64,000 bases of DNA from Algoriphagus sp. A40 (GCF_002002735.1 NZ_MUNY01000034.1:1-64000), one strand, 5' to 3'; positions 1 to 8,995 are shown, numbered from the stretch's first letter. The notes: generated by a model from the sequence alone, not told the origin. Translations and numbers: made by a program.

Positions 1-85
1 CTTGCCACTTCCTTTCCTTCGATGCCGATATAAATGCTCCTGGAGCCTATATCGATTCCTGCTGAATGAAGATTGATCTTTTCCA
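1..85 (-). CDS. IS110-family transposase, N-terminal fragment cut by the window edge
   Basis: Reading the minus strand from an ATG at 85 gives 28 codons beginning MEKINLHSAGIDIGSRSIYI and continuing in frame off the window. The GIDIGS stretch followed by a beta strand is the start of the RuvC-like DEDD domain of IS110 transposases, where the first aspartate is a catalytic metal ligand. IS110 enzymes move DNA by an RNA-guided recombination and need a bridge RNA encoded in the noncoding end of the element. The rest of the gene lies to the left of base 1. The family call rests on only 28 residues, but they match the family well. The long untranslated stretch upstream of this ATG (86-290) also suits IS110 better than most transposases. 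Confidence 0.7.
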
Positions 86-290
86 TCCGGATTAGTTTTA
101 AATCCCAAACCCGTTGAACACCTGTAGGGCCAGGCTACCAATCGGACAAGTGAATCACTGTACCATTCTTTTGTACTCAGTTCAACGGAACCATACTCAG
201 CGACAGGCAGGTGCACTATCACGAAGGCGGCCAAACTGTTTAGGAAAAGACTAAGTTAACCCCGTCATTTCCTTTTTGTATGTTCCCGGA
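86..290 (-). ncRNA. Candidate IS110 bridge RNA / left-end noncoding region
   Basis: About 200 bases without a gene lie directly upstream of the IS110 transposase start. In the IS110 subgroup this end carries the bridge RNA, whose loops pair with target and donor DNA. The sequence can fold: CCGTTGAAC (111-119) and GTTCAACGG (180-188) are perfect 9-base inverted repeats enclosing 60 bases. A smaller palindrome AGTGAATCACT sits at 149-159. The heptamer TACTCAG occurs twice (174-180 and 194-200). The exact RNA ends and the element boundary cannot be set from sequence alone. The identification is inference from position and folding potential. Confidence 0.4.
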
Positions 291-320
291 ATATTTAAGA
301 CTCAGCCTGACACGCCTGTC

Positions 321-342
321 GGACTGAGCGGAGTCGAAGTCC
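321..342. repeat. Dispersed palindromic repeat (CTGAGCGnAGTCGAAG type), copy 1
   Basis: The core CTGAGCGGAGTCGAAG is bounded by GGACT and AGTCC, which can pair. The same core recurs at 8753-8768. This motif is common between genes in many bacteria. Here it lies 30-50 bases outside the presumed end of the IS110 element. Confidence 0.7.
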
Positions 343-386
343 TGCCAATTATGGGTTGACTTCTCTTCGGTCTTCGGTCTCCTGTC

Positions 387-2462
387 TTATTTTTCCATCA
401 AATGTTTCTTCAGAAAATCGGCAGTCAGCTGTCCGACTTCAATCATATTCTCCCATTTCATCCAATGGTGGGTATCTCCCGGGATCAACACGGATTCGTA
501 AGGCATTCCCAGTTCCTCGAAGCGTCGGATCAAGTCAGTCGTCTGACTCACTTCTACATTCCGGTCATCATCGGAATGAATGAAAAGCACCGGGCTTTTC
601 CAAGTGGCCAAATCCGGCATCGGTGAGGATTTCCAAGCTATTTCCTTGGCTTTTTCGTAATCCGGAGCCCCTTCATAGCCTTCCGGCAACTCATATCGTC
701 CATCCAAATCATGCACCCCGTGGATGTCCACGCCGACTTTGAAAAGTTCAGAATCCCGGGCCAAAGCCAGGGCAGTCAGGTAGCCGCCATAGCTTCCTCC
801 ATATACTCCTATCTTGGTTGGGTCGACTTGGGATAAAGCCGCCAAATATTCGCCGCCGGCCTTGATGTCCTGGTATTCCACCGCTCCCTGATAGTAACCA
901 TAGGCAGGTCGGTGAAACTCAAAGCCGTAACCGATTCCCAATCGGTAATTGACCGAAAGAACCACAAAGCCCAATTCAGCCAAATACTGGTTGTAGGCAT
1001 AGGTATTTGAATAATAGTCCATGTAGCTCCAGCCCAAAAGCATCTGCCGCTGCGGTCCGCCGTGAATGAAGACCACGCCGGGCTTCTTGGTCGGTCCGTC
1101 TTCCTTTTCGAAAAGCTGTCCATATACGGTCGTCCCATCCGGAGCTTTGAAACTTACCTGCTTAGGTGTGACCAGTTTGCTTTGTGGAAAATCTGAAGGA
1201 ATACTCGCTTCCTGGAGAAGCGATGCCCCTTTGTCGGTTTTCACAGTGACCAAATGGGAGCGCTGAGGCGAAGCAGAGAAATAGGCCAGTTTATCAGCTG
1301 ATCCGATCGCAACAGGATAAGCCTCGATGCCGCTTCCTTGGGTTTCCCAGGTTAGTTTTTTGGTAATAAGATCGATGAAACCGACGTGTCTCCGATCCAG
1401 ATCTTCTTTTTCCGCTCCCGTGTTTCCAGAAAAGACTACTTTTTTTCCGTTCGGGCTCAGTTTGATCTGCTCGACCATGTATTCTCCTGGGGTGAGGGAT
1501 TGGATATTTTTGCTGGAAATATCCAGGGCAAAGAGATGCTGCCAGCCCTCATGGTAGGATTCGAAAACGACTTCTTTTTCATTGGGGAAAACAAAAAAAC
1601 CATAGCGATACGATCCCCGGAGCGTTTCAGGTGCTTTCCAAAGCAGTTCTCCTTTACCGCTTTCGACGTCTGCCAGCCAGATTTCCCATGGAACGGGTCT
1701 CGGTTCCAGCAGCGAAAGCGCCGCTCCGCTGCCTCCCAAAGTCTTGATAAAAGCGATTTGGCTGCCGTCAGGCGACCATTTAGGCTGGGAGTATCGGTGA
1801 AAAGATGGAGCGATCCAGTGGATAGGGGTTTCTTGATTCTCATAGATTCCAAGAAGCTGGTGCCCGCCGCGATTCACAGTGAAAGCAAGCTTTTCTCCAT
1901 CCGGTGAAAACTCCAAAGAATTAACATTTCCCTTGATTTGAAAGAGTTGGGCAGGTTTTTCTTCTCCACTTAGGTCACCTTTCCATACTTGCCCATTTTT
2001 GAGGTAAAGCAATTGATTTTGTTTACCTAAAACGAAGTCATCGCCTTCTACTACGGGTTCCGCTATTTTACTATCCAAGCTGATTTTCCAGATTTCGACC
2101 TTTGGCAAAGTTGGCATATTCAGTGCGTTGACAGTGGAGGAAGCATTGCCGCCACCATGGTCGCCGCCGCAGACAAAGACCAGCCAGTTTCCATCCGCCG
2201 TGAACTTCAGACTGCTGATTTCCTGCCCATCGTCTTCAGTGAACTTGGTAAGTTTCACAGGCCGGAAATCCGGCTCTTCGGCGAAATAGACATTGCGTTT
2301 GCCTTGCTCATTCATCGCCCAGGCGATTTTTTCTCCGGTCGGAGAAGAAGTCAATCCAGATGGGAAACTGAATTTCCCAATCTGCTCCATGGTGAAGGAT
2401 TGGGCAAATAGTTGCTGGGAAATTAGTAGAAAAAGGAGCATGAAAATGGGGATATGTTTCAT
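387..2462 (-). CDS. S9 family peptidase (prolyl oligopeptidase / acylaminoacyl-peptidase type)
   Basis: A secreted serine peptidase of 691 residues. A beta-propeller of TolB/WD40-like repeats (SPDGEKLAF, SPDGSQIAF, SPNGKKVVF) fills about residues 30-400 and gates an alpha/beta-hydrolase domain in the last 250 residues. The catalytic serine is in GGSYGGY, the aspartate in HSDDDRN and the histidine in GDTHHW. I start at the ATG at 2462 (MKHIPIFMLLFLL), which gives a clean signal peptide ending near QLFAQ and leaves a 4-base gap from the stop of the upstream dacB-like gene. A start six codons earlier would overlap that gene. The two genes probably form an operon. The peptidase likely acts in the periplasm on short or N-modified peptides; the exact substrate cannot be told. 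Confidence 0.9.
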   Translation of the reverse strand: MKHIPIFMLLFLLISQQLFAQSFTMEQIGKFSFPSGLTSSPTGEKIAWAMNEQGKRNVYFAEEPDFRPVKLTKFTEDDGQEISSLKFTADGNWLVFVCGGDHGGGNASSTVNALNMPTLPKVEIWKISLDSKIAEPVVEGDDFVLGKQNQLLYLKNGQVWKGDLSGEEKPAQLFQIKGNVNSLEFSPDGEKLAFTVNRGGHQLLGIYENQETPIHWIAPSFHRYSQPKWSPDGSQIAFIKTLGGSGAALSLLEPRPVPWEIWLADVESGKGELLWKAPETLRGSYRYGFFVFPNEKEVVFESYHEGWQHLFALDISSKNIQSLTPGEYMVEQIKLSPNGKKVVFSGNTGAEKEDLDRRHVGFIDLITKKLTWETQGSGIEAYPVAIGSADKLAYFSASPQRSHLVTVKTDKGASLLQEASIPSDFPQSKLVTPKQVSFKAPDGTTVYGQLFEKEDGPTKKPGVVFIHGGPQRQMLLGWSYMDYYSNTYAYNQYLAELGFVVLSVNYRLGIGYGFEFHRPAYGYYQGAVEYQDIKAGGEYLAALSQVDPTKIGVYGGSYGGYLTALALARDSELFKVGVDIHGVHDLDGRYELPEGYEGAPDYEKAKEIAWKSSPMPDLATWKSPVLFIHSDDDRNVEVSQTTDLIRRFEELGMPYESVLIPGDTHHWMKWENMIEVGQLTADFLKKHLMEK

Positions 2463-2466
2463 GGTA

Positions 2467-3774
2467 TTAGTATCGGTCATGGATAAAATACAGCACCTTT
2501 TGCAATTCGGTTTTCAGGTCGTTTGCAGGAATTGCGTAGTTGTTCATCATGCAGGAAAAGTGCAGGATTTTTCCGCTTTTGGTGATCAAATAACCACTTA
2601 GCGAATTAGCCATGCTAAGGGAACCGGTTTTTGCGTAGATGTAAGGAGGCTGGCCCGGATCGGCTTTGTACCAGGCTTTGATCGTGCCGGATTCTCCACC
2701 TGCGGGAAAGTAGGCCTTGATTTTCTCCAAAGGGACTTCCTCGCGGATCTTGCCCAGCAAGGCGATGATAGACCTGGGCGTAAACATATTCTGGGAGGAA
2801 AGCCCAGAGCCATCCACCCACTGCGGTTCGTCGGGAAGGTCTTTCAAGAGATTTTCTTTGGAATAGGCAATGGCTTCGGCAATATCCAGCTTGTTTGTCA
2901 GCTGATCCGAGACTAAGAACATGAGCTGTTCTGCGAGGAAATTGTCGCTGATCTTCATCATCTGTGCATAGATGCTGTCAGCCGATGCGGTGAGCAATTT
3001 GGACGGCTCTTCCTCAAAGTAGCTTTTGTTGGAAATCAGGGTAACTGGTTTGCCCGTCGCCTCTTCGAGCATTGTTTTGGTCAAGTCTGGCGAGGTGATG
3101 AAAGGAATGTCCCGCTCAAACTGCTCTTCATTGGCTTCAGATTTATAGAAGTAAGGAAAGCTGTTTTCAAGATGCTTTCTGGTGAATGAAAACGCTCCCG
3201 ACTCCTCGCTCTCTACTTTGTCCATCGCCGCTTTGAACTGCTCAGGATAGACGCTGAAATCCGTGTCTCCTTTTTTCTTTTCAAACCGCACAATATCTCC
3301 ATAGACTGGCAGGGCGGAACGCTCAGCCGCATAGTAGTAAGGGAACCAGTTCCAGGACCAGCCCGGTCCGAAAGCTTCCACCTGATCAAAATTGTCCAGG
3401 AGATAAAGCTTTTTAGGAGAGGCTTTCAAAAAGTCAATAGCGACCTCATTTTTCAAATCCGGATGGAGCAAGCTGGGATCACCGGTGCCCCAAAAGATCA
3501 GTGAATCACCTTTTTCCAGATAGTTCAGGCCATTGACCAGGCTGTCGCCCAGAATGGAATAGGAAGTATAAAAAGTGAAAATCTTGGTGTTTGAAGCAGG
3601 AATAAAATACTTGTTGGAGTTGATCTCAACCAAGGCTTTGTCCTTCTCCGGATCGAGGAGCATAAAGCCAAAGTGGCCTTTGTCGAAGACATCGGATTTG
3701 CTGAGCGACTTGTTTATTTTTTGGACGGTGCAGGAACAGAAGGCTATCAGTATAACCAGGAGAATTTGCTTCAT
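2467..3774 (-). CDS. dacB: D-alanyl-D-alanine carboxypeptidase/endopeptidase, PBP4 class (S13)
   Basis: A periplasmic penicillin-binding protein of 435 residues that would remove the terminal D-Ala of peptidoglycan stem peptides or cut cross-links. The three active-site motifs are visible in order: SNTK (SxxK, about residue 61), SDN (SxN) in ISDNFLAEQL, and KTGS near the C terminus. The start at 3774 (MKQILLVILIAFCSC) gives a short signal or lipoprotein-like leader. The longer frame beginning at 3801 would place its start inside the terminator hairpin at 3781-3811, so I reject it. The large domain inserted between SxxK and SxN is typical of S13 enzymes. The S9 peptidase follows after 4 bases. 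The dacB symbol is by family; orthology to the E. coli gene is not tested. Confidence 0.85.
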   Translation of the reverse strand: MKQILLVILIAFCSCTVQKINKSLSKSDVFDKGHFGFMLLDPEKDKALVEINSNKYFIPASNTKIFTFYTSYSILGDSLVNGLNYLEKGDSLIFWGTGDPSLLHPDLKNEVAIDFLKASPKKLYLLDNFDQVEAFGPGWSWNWFPYYYAAERSALPVYGDIVRFEKKKGDTDFSVYPEQFKAAMDKVESEESGAFSFTRKHLENSFPYFYKSEANEEQFERDIPFITSPDLTKTMLEEATGKPVTLISNKSYFEEEPSKLLTASADSIYAQMMKISDNFLAEQLMFLVSDQLTNKLDIAEAIAYSKENLLKDLPDEPQWVDGSGLSSQNMFTPRSIIALLGKIREEVPLEKIKAYFPAGGESGTIKAWYKADPGQPPYIYAKTGSLSMANSLSGYLITKSGKILHFSCMMNNYAIPANDLKTELQKVLYFIHDRY

Positions 3775-3780
3775 TCCCTT

Positions 3781-3811
3781 AAAATAGGAAAAGCCGCTCA
3801 ATTTGAGCGGC
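3781..3811 (-). terminator. Rho-independent terminator after hppA
   Basis: GCCGCTCAA and TTGAGCGGC (3793-3811) form a 9-base stem with a one-base centre on paper. On the minus strand it is followed by TTTTCCTATTTT. It separates the pyrophosphatase gene from the dacB-peptidase pair. Confidence 0.75.
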
Positions 3812-3837
3812 CTTTCTTTGTTGGTGATTTGGTTGAT

Positions 3838-6051
3838 TTATTTTTTGGTTATGATTTTAGTCTCAGTGACGATTTTCTTACCATCCACATACTTGATTTC
3901 TTTTTTCACTTCCACATTTTCAGCCATTGCAGCAGTTCCGTGTGGTTTTTCTGATATGTGAGGGGCAATGACCAAGGCAACAATGGACATCAATTTAATC
4001 AGGATGTTCATAGATGGACCGGAAGTGTCTTTGAATGGATCACCAACCGTGTCACCAGTTACCGAAGCCTTATGCGGCTCTGATTTCTTGTAATACATTT
4101 CACCGTTGATTTCTACTCCTTTTTCAAAGGACTTCTTGGCATTGTCCCAAGCTCCACCCGCGTTGGATTGGAAAATCCCCATCAATACACCGGAAACAGT
4201 TACGCCAGCAAGTGTGCCACCCAGCACCTCTGGGCCAAATGCAAAACCGATGATGATTGGAGAAAGAAGCGCAATTGCACCCGGAGCAACCATTTCCCGG
4301 ATCGAAGCTTTGGTGGAGATTTCCACGCATTTTTCATATTCCGGCTTGGCTTTGTATTCCATGATGCCAGGAATCTCTCTAAACTGACGTCTCACTTCAT
4401 TTACCATGTCCATGGCAGCACGACCTACAGCAGCGATTGCAAGGGAGGAAAAAATGAACGGGATCATTCCACCGACAAAGAGGCCTGCAAGAACAGGAGC
4501 CTTATAAATATCAATGGCATCAATACCAGCGATTCCAACGAAAGCCGCGAATAGTGCCAAAGATGTCAAAGCAGCAGAGGCAATTGCAAAGCCTTTTCCT
4601 GTTGCCGCAGTAGTATTTCCAACAGCATCCAAGATGTCTGTACGTCCACGTACTTCCTCAGGCAGCTGACTCATTTCAGCTATACCACCGGCGTTGTCAG
4701 CGATAGGACCAAAAGCATCGATTGCTAACTGCATGGCAGTTGTTGCCATCATACCTGCAGCTGCGATTGCCACTCCGTAAAGTCCGGCAAACTCATATGC
4801 ACCATAAATACCGCCAGCCAAAACCAGAATCGGTAAAACTGTAGACTCCATACCGACAGCCAAACCACCGATGATGTTGGTTGCGTGACCTGTTCCAGAT
4901 TGCTTGATGATTGACAACACAGGGCGCTTGCCCATAGCGGTGTAATATTCTGTGATGATGGACATCAAGGTGCCAACTACCAGACCAAGTATGATCGCAT
5001 AGAAAACGTCCATGCTGGTAAACGCATAACCCCTAATCGAAAGTGTGTCGGGAAGCATGTATTTAACAACAAAAAAGGATGCAATGCCTGTGAAAAGGAT
5101 GGAAGACCAGTTGCCCATATTCAGAGCTTTTTGGACATCGCCTTTGTCATCTTTGATCGTGACAAAAGCCATTCCCATGATAGAGAATACAATTCCCAAG
5201 CCAGCCAATACCATTGGAAGCAGGATCGGTGCAATACCGCCGAAGTTATCCAGGGATACAATCTCCCGACCCAAAACCATCGTGGCAAGAATTGTTGCCA
5301 CATATGAACCGAACAAATCGGCCCCCATTCCGGCTACGTCGCCTACGTTGTCACCAACGTTATCTGCAATCGTAGCAGGGTTACGAACGTCATCTTCAGG
5401 GATTCCGGCTTCAACTTTTCCTACTAAGTCGGCTCCAACGTCAGCTGCTTTAGTATAAATTCCTCCACCCACACGGGCAAAAAGTGCGATTGATTCAGCT
5501 CCAAGGGAAAAACCTGCCAACACTTCCAGGACTTTTTCCATTTCGACACCGTTTACTCCGGCACCTGTGCTGACTACAAAGACTTGGTACAAAATGATAA
5601 ATATGGATCCAAGGCCCAATACTGCCAATCCTGCCACTCCAAGTCCCATTACAGATCCTCCGGTGAAAGAGACTTTGAGTGCATGCTTAAGGCTGGTACG
5701 CGCAGCCTGAGTTGTCCTTACATTGGCTTTGGTGGCGATTTTCATGCCGATATAGCCTGCGAAAGCAGAAAGAAATGCGCCTACGATAAAAGAAATCGCG
5801 ATAGTTGGATGAGAGGTTTCAACGAGCATTCCAGACCATCCCAAAACAATAGCAGCTATAACTGCAAAATAGGAGAGTACTTTCCATTCTGCTCTCAAAA
5901 ATGCCATGGCTCCGTCAGCGATGTATCCAGCCAATTCCACCATGTTTTTGTCCCCGGTGTCTTGTTTGACAACCCAGGAAGATTTGATTGCCATTACGAT
6001 CAGGCCGAGGATCCCCAGAGCTGGGACCATGTAAATCAACGCTTGTTCCAT
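3838..6051 (-). CDS. hppA: Membrane-bound ion-translocating pyrophosphatase
   Basis: An integral membrane enzyme of 737 residues and many transmembrane helices that couples pyrophosphate hydrolysis to pumping H+ and/or Na+ out of the cytoplasm. The substrate site signature is clear: [11 protein letters not shown], then [18 protein letters not shown], both rich in the aspartates that hold Mg-pyrophosphate. A third acidic cluster, [16 protein letters not shown], follows. The motif [10 protein letters not shown] has alanine where K+-independent enzymes carry lysine, so a K+-dependent enzyme is expected. Whether it moves Na+, H+ or both cannot be judged by eye. The gene stands alone, with its own promoter (6095-6125) and terminator (3781-3811). 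The C-terminal 30 residues are a charged tail. Confidence 0.95.
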   Translation of the reverse strand: MEQALIYMVPALGILGLIVMAIKSSWVVKQDTGDKNMVELAGYIADGAMAFLRAEWKVLSYFAVIAAIVLGWSGMLVETSHPTIAISFIVGAFLSAFAGYIGMKIATKANVRTTQAARTSLKHALKVSFTGGSVMGLGVAGLAVLGLGSIFIILYQVFVVSTGAGVNGVEMEKVLEVLAGFSLGAESIALFARVGGGIYTKAADVGADLVGKVEAGIPEDDVRNPATIADNVGDNVGDVAGMGADLFGSYVATILATMVLGREIVSLDNFGGIAPILLPMVLAGLGIVFSIMGMAFVTIKDDKGDVQKALNMGNWSSILFTGIASFFVVKYMLPDTLSIRGYAFTSMDVFYAIILGLVVGTLMSIITEYYTAMGKRPVLSIIKQSGTGHATNIIGGLAVGMESTVLPILVLAGGIYGAYEFAGLYGVAIAAAGMMATTAMQLAIDAFGPIADNAGGIAEMSQLPEEVRGRTDILDAVGNTTAATGKGFAIASAALTSLALFAAFVGIAGIDAIDIYKAPVLAGLFVGGMIPFIFSSLAIAAVGRAAMDMVNEVRRQFREIPGIMEYKAKPEYEKCVEISTKASIREMVAPGAIALLSPIIIGFAFGPEVLGGTLAGVTVSGVLMGIFQSNAGGAWDNAKKSFEKGVEINGEMYYKKSEPHKASVTGDTVGDPFKDTSGPSMNILIKLMSIVALVIAPHISEKPHGTAAMAENVEVKKEIKYVDGKKIVTETKIITKK

Positions 6052-6414
6052 AATTTATTCGGATTCTTTAAAGGTTTACTGTTAGTTAATTGGGCAAATA
6101 TAGAATTTATACTTTATGCACCAAGGAGGATGAAAATCCATTCCAAACCCCGGGATTTTTCATCCATTTTTCAGAATTCAGGAAAAAATCAGGTTAATTT
6201 TCTTTTAGAGGGACTTCGTACAATTTGGAATGTGTTTCTGTATTTATGGTTGGAAATTGCACCGGGATGAACTTATTTGAAGTGTTTGAGGTGGATGTGG
6301 AGTAAATTTGAATCCGGTTAAATGTTTTAGTTGTAAAAAAAACACGTGTTTGGTTTTATGTTTTATTTTGATCCAGTTATTCATTCAGTGCTTTCAAACA
6401 ATTACATCTAGCCT
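6052..6414. other. Noncoding gap between divergent hppA and the 6415 gene
   Basis: It holds the hppA promoter (6095-6125). Nearer the 6415 gene it has a perfect 12-base palindrome AAACACGTGTTT (6340-6351) that could be a regulator site. I see no gene. Confidence 0.6.
6095..6125 (-). promoter_or_regulatory. Bacteroidota-type promoter for hppA
   Basis: On the minus strand the -7 element TATATTTG (6102-6095) matches TAnnTTTG exactly. CTTG (6125-6122) sits 19 bases upstream as the -33 element (consensus TTTG). The gene starts 43 bases downstream of the -7 box. Confidence 0.65.
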
Positions 6415-6699
6415 ATGAAAAATTTGTATTCTGATTTTTTGTCCTCGGACTCTTCCCAGTGGAGTGATTCACCTATTTTGTTGGCACTTTGGTACGATGC
6501 CCAGGGCAACTGGGCTTTGGCACACGACCAAGTAGATCACTTAGCTGGAAAAGCTGCCGCGAGGATCCATGCGTATCTCCATAGAAAAGAAGGAGACCAA
6601 TGGAATGCAAACTATTGGTATTCAAAAGCTGGAGAACGGATGCCTGACAAAAGTTTGGAGGAAGAATGGGAGGAGTTAGTTACCAGATTTTTGGGGTGA
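6415..6699 (+). CDS. Small conserved protein of unknown function
   Basis: This is a soluble 94-residue protein with no signal peptide or membrane segment. It contains the conserved run LWYDAQGNWALAHDQVD and then IHAYLHRKEGDQWNANYWYS, rich in Trp, Tyr and His. I recognise this pattern from a widespread small bacterial and fungal family whose function is not known to me. The length matches that family and the gene looks intact. It lies alone between the divergent hppA gene and the 7005 gene. Confidence 0.8.
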   Translation: MKNLYSDFLSSDSSQWSDSPILLALWYDAQGNWALAHDQVDHLAGKAAARIHAYLHRKEGDQWNANYWYSKAGERMPDKSLEEEWEELVTRFLG

Positions 6700-7004
6700 T
6701 TATTTTAAAGAACCTAGCCCCAGGGGATTTTTTCTAAATGGTAAATTGAAACTGAACCTCTTCTTCCAACCTGAGCACTGGGTTCAGGAAAATATCTTAA
6801 GGTGTCAGGCAGCGGGGTCGGTTTATGAAGCGAAGACTTTGGTTTCAAGACTCGCGGCATCAACCGGATTTTTTGTTAAAATTTCTCCAAGCCGGGAAAA
6901 TTTATAGTTTTTTGGCTGTGTTTTACCTAGAAAATACCCTATACAGGGTATGTTTTAGGACTTGTTAATCAGGTATTTTTGAAATGGTTAACAACCCCTA
7001 AAAA
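6700..7004. other. Noncoding gap with an imperfect inverted repeat and a possible promoter
   Basis: An imperfect 14-base inverted repeat (6927-6958; core ATACCCT-atac-AGGGTAT at 6934-6951) lies upstream of TATTTTTG (6974-6981), which fits the TAnnTTTG -7 element. The -33 position is a poor match (TGTT). Together these could be the control region of the 7005 gene. I see nothing else in this gap. Confidence 0.4.
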
Positions 7005-7244
7005 ATGAAATTCTTTTATCTTTCCTCCAAACCTAACAAAGTCGGCCATTTTGAAATCCATGATAAGGAATGTGAACTAATTCCCGATTCTCTAGAAAGG
7101 GATTATCTGGGTCCTTTTAACAATGGCCGTGAAGCATTACGAAAAGCACAACTGATGAAATCGAATGCTGTTTGTTGTGAAAATTGTTGCTTAACAAATT
7201 CCCAAACCGTATTCATTACAGCCAAAAGTGAAGAGGCCCAATAG
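7005..7244 (+). CDS. Small cysteine-containing hypothetical protein
   Basis: This is a soluble 79-residue protein. The N-terminal half reads FYLSSKPNKVGHFEIHDKEC and continues to IPDSLERDYLGPFNN. The C-terminal half has a cysteine cluster, VCCENCCL, that could bind a metal. I have seen similar short proteins in Bacteroidota (a beta-rich start, the GPF motif, then CxxCC), but I know no function for them. It precedes the tRNA-Pro gene on the same strand. It has no signal peptide. The coding call rests on the conserved-looking motifs, the uninterrupted frame and the possible promoter 25 bases upstream. Confidence 0.65.
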   Translation: MKFFYLSSKPNKVGHFEIHDKECELIPDSLERDYLGPFNNGREALRKAQLMKSNAVCCENCCLTNSQTVFITAKSEEAQ

Positions 7245-7360
7245 CCCTTGAAAAACAGCGATTTTAAATGCTTGTAAATCAGAGTTTCTGCCTCCGCGGT
7301 TGTAAAATTGGTTTTTTTGGCTTTTGAAAATCCTTGAAAAATGTAAATTCGCTTCCCAAA

Positions 7361-7434
7361 CGGGGTGTGGCGCAGTCCGGTAGCGTACACGTCTGGGGGG
7401 CGTGTGGTCGCAGGTTCAAATCCTGTCACCCCGA
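7361..7434 (+). tRNA. tRNA-Pro (anticodon GGG)
   Basis: The acceptor stem CGGGGTG (7361-7367) pairs with CACCCCG (7427-7433), followed by discriminator A. The C1-G72 pair is the bacterial tRNA-Pro identity feature. The anticodon stem CACGT/GCGTG encloses CTGGGGG, giving anticodon GGG at 7395-7397. The T-loop GGTTCAAATCC is standard. The 3' CCA is not encoded. Confidence 0.95.
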
Positions 7435-7458
7435 CAAAATAGGATTTTAAACCAAATC

Positions 7459-7494
7459 AAAACTCTGTAAATGGCTGATTTACAGAGTTTTTTA
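7459..7494 (+). terminator. Rho-independent terminator after tRNA-Pro
   Basis: AAAACTCTGTAAAT pairs with ATTTACAGAGTTTT around a short loop, then TTTTATTTTT follows. It lies 25 bases after the tRNA. Confidence 0.85.
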
Positions 7495-8132
7495 TTTTTG
7501 AGGTAATCCAAAGAACATCAAAAAAGATGTATACTTCCAGTGTGCGATTTGGTGAGCTGAAAAATAAAAATTATTTCGCTCACCAGAAGTGATATAAATC
7601 TCAGGTATACTGAGAATTACAGCATTATGGTATTCACTGTTTTTTGACCCAAAGGCCTCACTTTTGGCTTTATTCTTAAAATTCCAGTAAATAAATAGCA
7701 AAATCCGGTCAAATTGACCCCCATTTGCCGGAGTAAAAGGACCTCTGTTAGCCGTATGACTTGTCCCGAGGTATTTCTGGAGGGCCAGGAGGTATAAGGT
7801 GACAGCCAGACAACCCGACAACCCACCCATATTTTCCGAAAATGAATTTTCGATTAAGTTTAGTTGGCTGAATTTATTGATATATTATTTTACCATTACT
7901 GGTTACTTTTTAAAAAAAATATGAATAAGTTGCTCCATTAAGTAGAAAATTTGGAATTTGTATTTCTACTGATAACTGTTTCCCTTGATTTTGACCCGAT
8001 ACCTTTGATTCGGTCAATGCAAAGAACTTTCCGGTGAAATGAGGAATGGCAGAGTGTGAAATCCTTAGTTGAAAAAAGGAAAAAAGGCGGTTGATTTTGA
8101 CAGATTCCTAGCTGTTAATTACAACTTTACCC
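7495..8132. other. Gene-poor stretch, possibly an old insertion-sequence scar
   Basis: I see no convincing gene here. The palindrome GGTCAAATTGACC (7707-7719), running into CCC, resembles the GGGGTCAATTTGA units at the ends of IS21-family elements. A related phrase, TTTTGACCCGATACC, lies at 7987-8001. A minus-strand frame at 7492-7830 is open but has no recognisable family, so it is not called. The final part should hold the promoter of the sigma-factor gene at 8133, but I see no clear match. Confidence 0.35.
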
Positions 8133-8738
8133 ATGCCCAACCTAAAGCCTAAATTTTTACTCGACTGTGCTCAGGAGTCAGGAACCTTTTGGAACCAATT
8201 GAAAAACGGCGAAAAAGATGGTTTGGAAAAGTTATACATCACCTATTCTTCAGAACTTTTTAGATATGGAATGGCAATTAAGCCCAACCGAAGTTTCATA
8301 AAGGATTGTGTTCAGGAACTGTTTGTGGACCTTTGGAAATATCGCCAAACCCTCAGGCATACCGACAATGTGAAAGTCTATTTGTTTAAGTCGCTTTCTA
8401 ATAAGATCCTTCGTGAGGTTTCCAGAGATAAGCAGATTTACAAAAATGAAGAGATATCTGATTTCGAATCAGTATTTCTGGAAGAATCCGCAGAAGAAAA
8501 AATGATCAACCTGCAGCGGAATGAATCTTTGCAGGAAAAATTGGAGCTTGCTTTGGAAAACCTCCCTCTCCGTCAACGAGAGGTTATCCAATTGGTGTTT
8601 TTTGAGAAAATGCACTACGAAGAAGTCTCTAAAATATTGGGAATCACCATAGACTCCAGCTATACTCTGGCTTGGAAGGCAGTTAATAGCTTGAAAAAGA
8701 GTATTTTGATATTGGTTCTTCTAGCATCGATTTTTTGA
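8133..8738 (+). CDS. ECF RNA polymerase sigma factor (SusCD-associated type)
   Basis: A sigma-70 family protein of 201 residues. Region 2 (about residues 30-95) includes DCVQELFVDLWKYRQTL and VYLFKSLSNKIL. Region 4 (about 140-195) has LPLRQREVIQLVFFEKMHYE and a helix-turn-helix around EVSKILGIT. It binds core RNA polymerase and directs it to a small regulon. The FecR-type anti-sigma gene follows after 257 bases and then a SusC gene with an STN domain. By analogy with trans-envelope signalling systems, it probably switches on the SusCD operon when substrate binds the outer-membrane transporter. Confidence 0.9.
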   Translation: MPNLKPKFLLDCAQESGTFWNQLKNGEKDGLEKLYITYSSELFRYGMAIKPNRSFIKDCVQELFVDLWKYRQTLRHTDNVKVYLFKSLSNKILREVSRDKQIYKNEEISDFESVFLEESAEEKMINLQRNESLQEKLELALENLPLRQREVIQLVFFEKMHYEEVSKILGITIDSSYTLAWKAVNSLKKSILILVLLASIF

Positions 8739-8743
8739 AATCC

Positions 8744-8773
8744 GATACTTGTGCTGAGCGTAGTCGAAGTATC
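8744..8773. repeat. Dispersed palindromic repeat (CTGAGCGnAGTCGAAG type), copy 2
   Basis: GATACTT and AAGTATC form a stem around the CTGAGCGTAGTCG core shared with the copy at 321-342. It lies right after the sigma gene and may act as a 3' end or mRNA-stabilising hairpin. Confidence 0.7.
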
Positions 8774-8995
8774 CTAAATCGCGTAACCAAATCCGACATT
8801 CCCTTTGGCTCCTCCTTGTTTTTGCCAAACTAATTTGGGTTGAAGCCGGATAAAACGGCAAAAAGGAGCCGAAAATATTGAACAGACTGCAACCATTTCC
8901 TTATCCTGTTGCACAAACTGTAAATCTGAAAAAAAAGTCCAAAAACACAGGATAGATATCCGAATATTCTGACTTACATCTGTAAATACATTGGT

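Noticed and set aside
1386..1907. Long plus-strand frame opposite the S9 peptidase
   Set aside because: It lies wholly inside a well-supported gene on the other strand and has a random-looking composition.
7492..7830. Open minus-strand frame of 112 codons after the tRNA
   Set aside because: It starts within a possible IS scar, ends in the tRNA terminator, shows no domain and has no neighbour on its strand. It is treated as noncoding.
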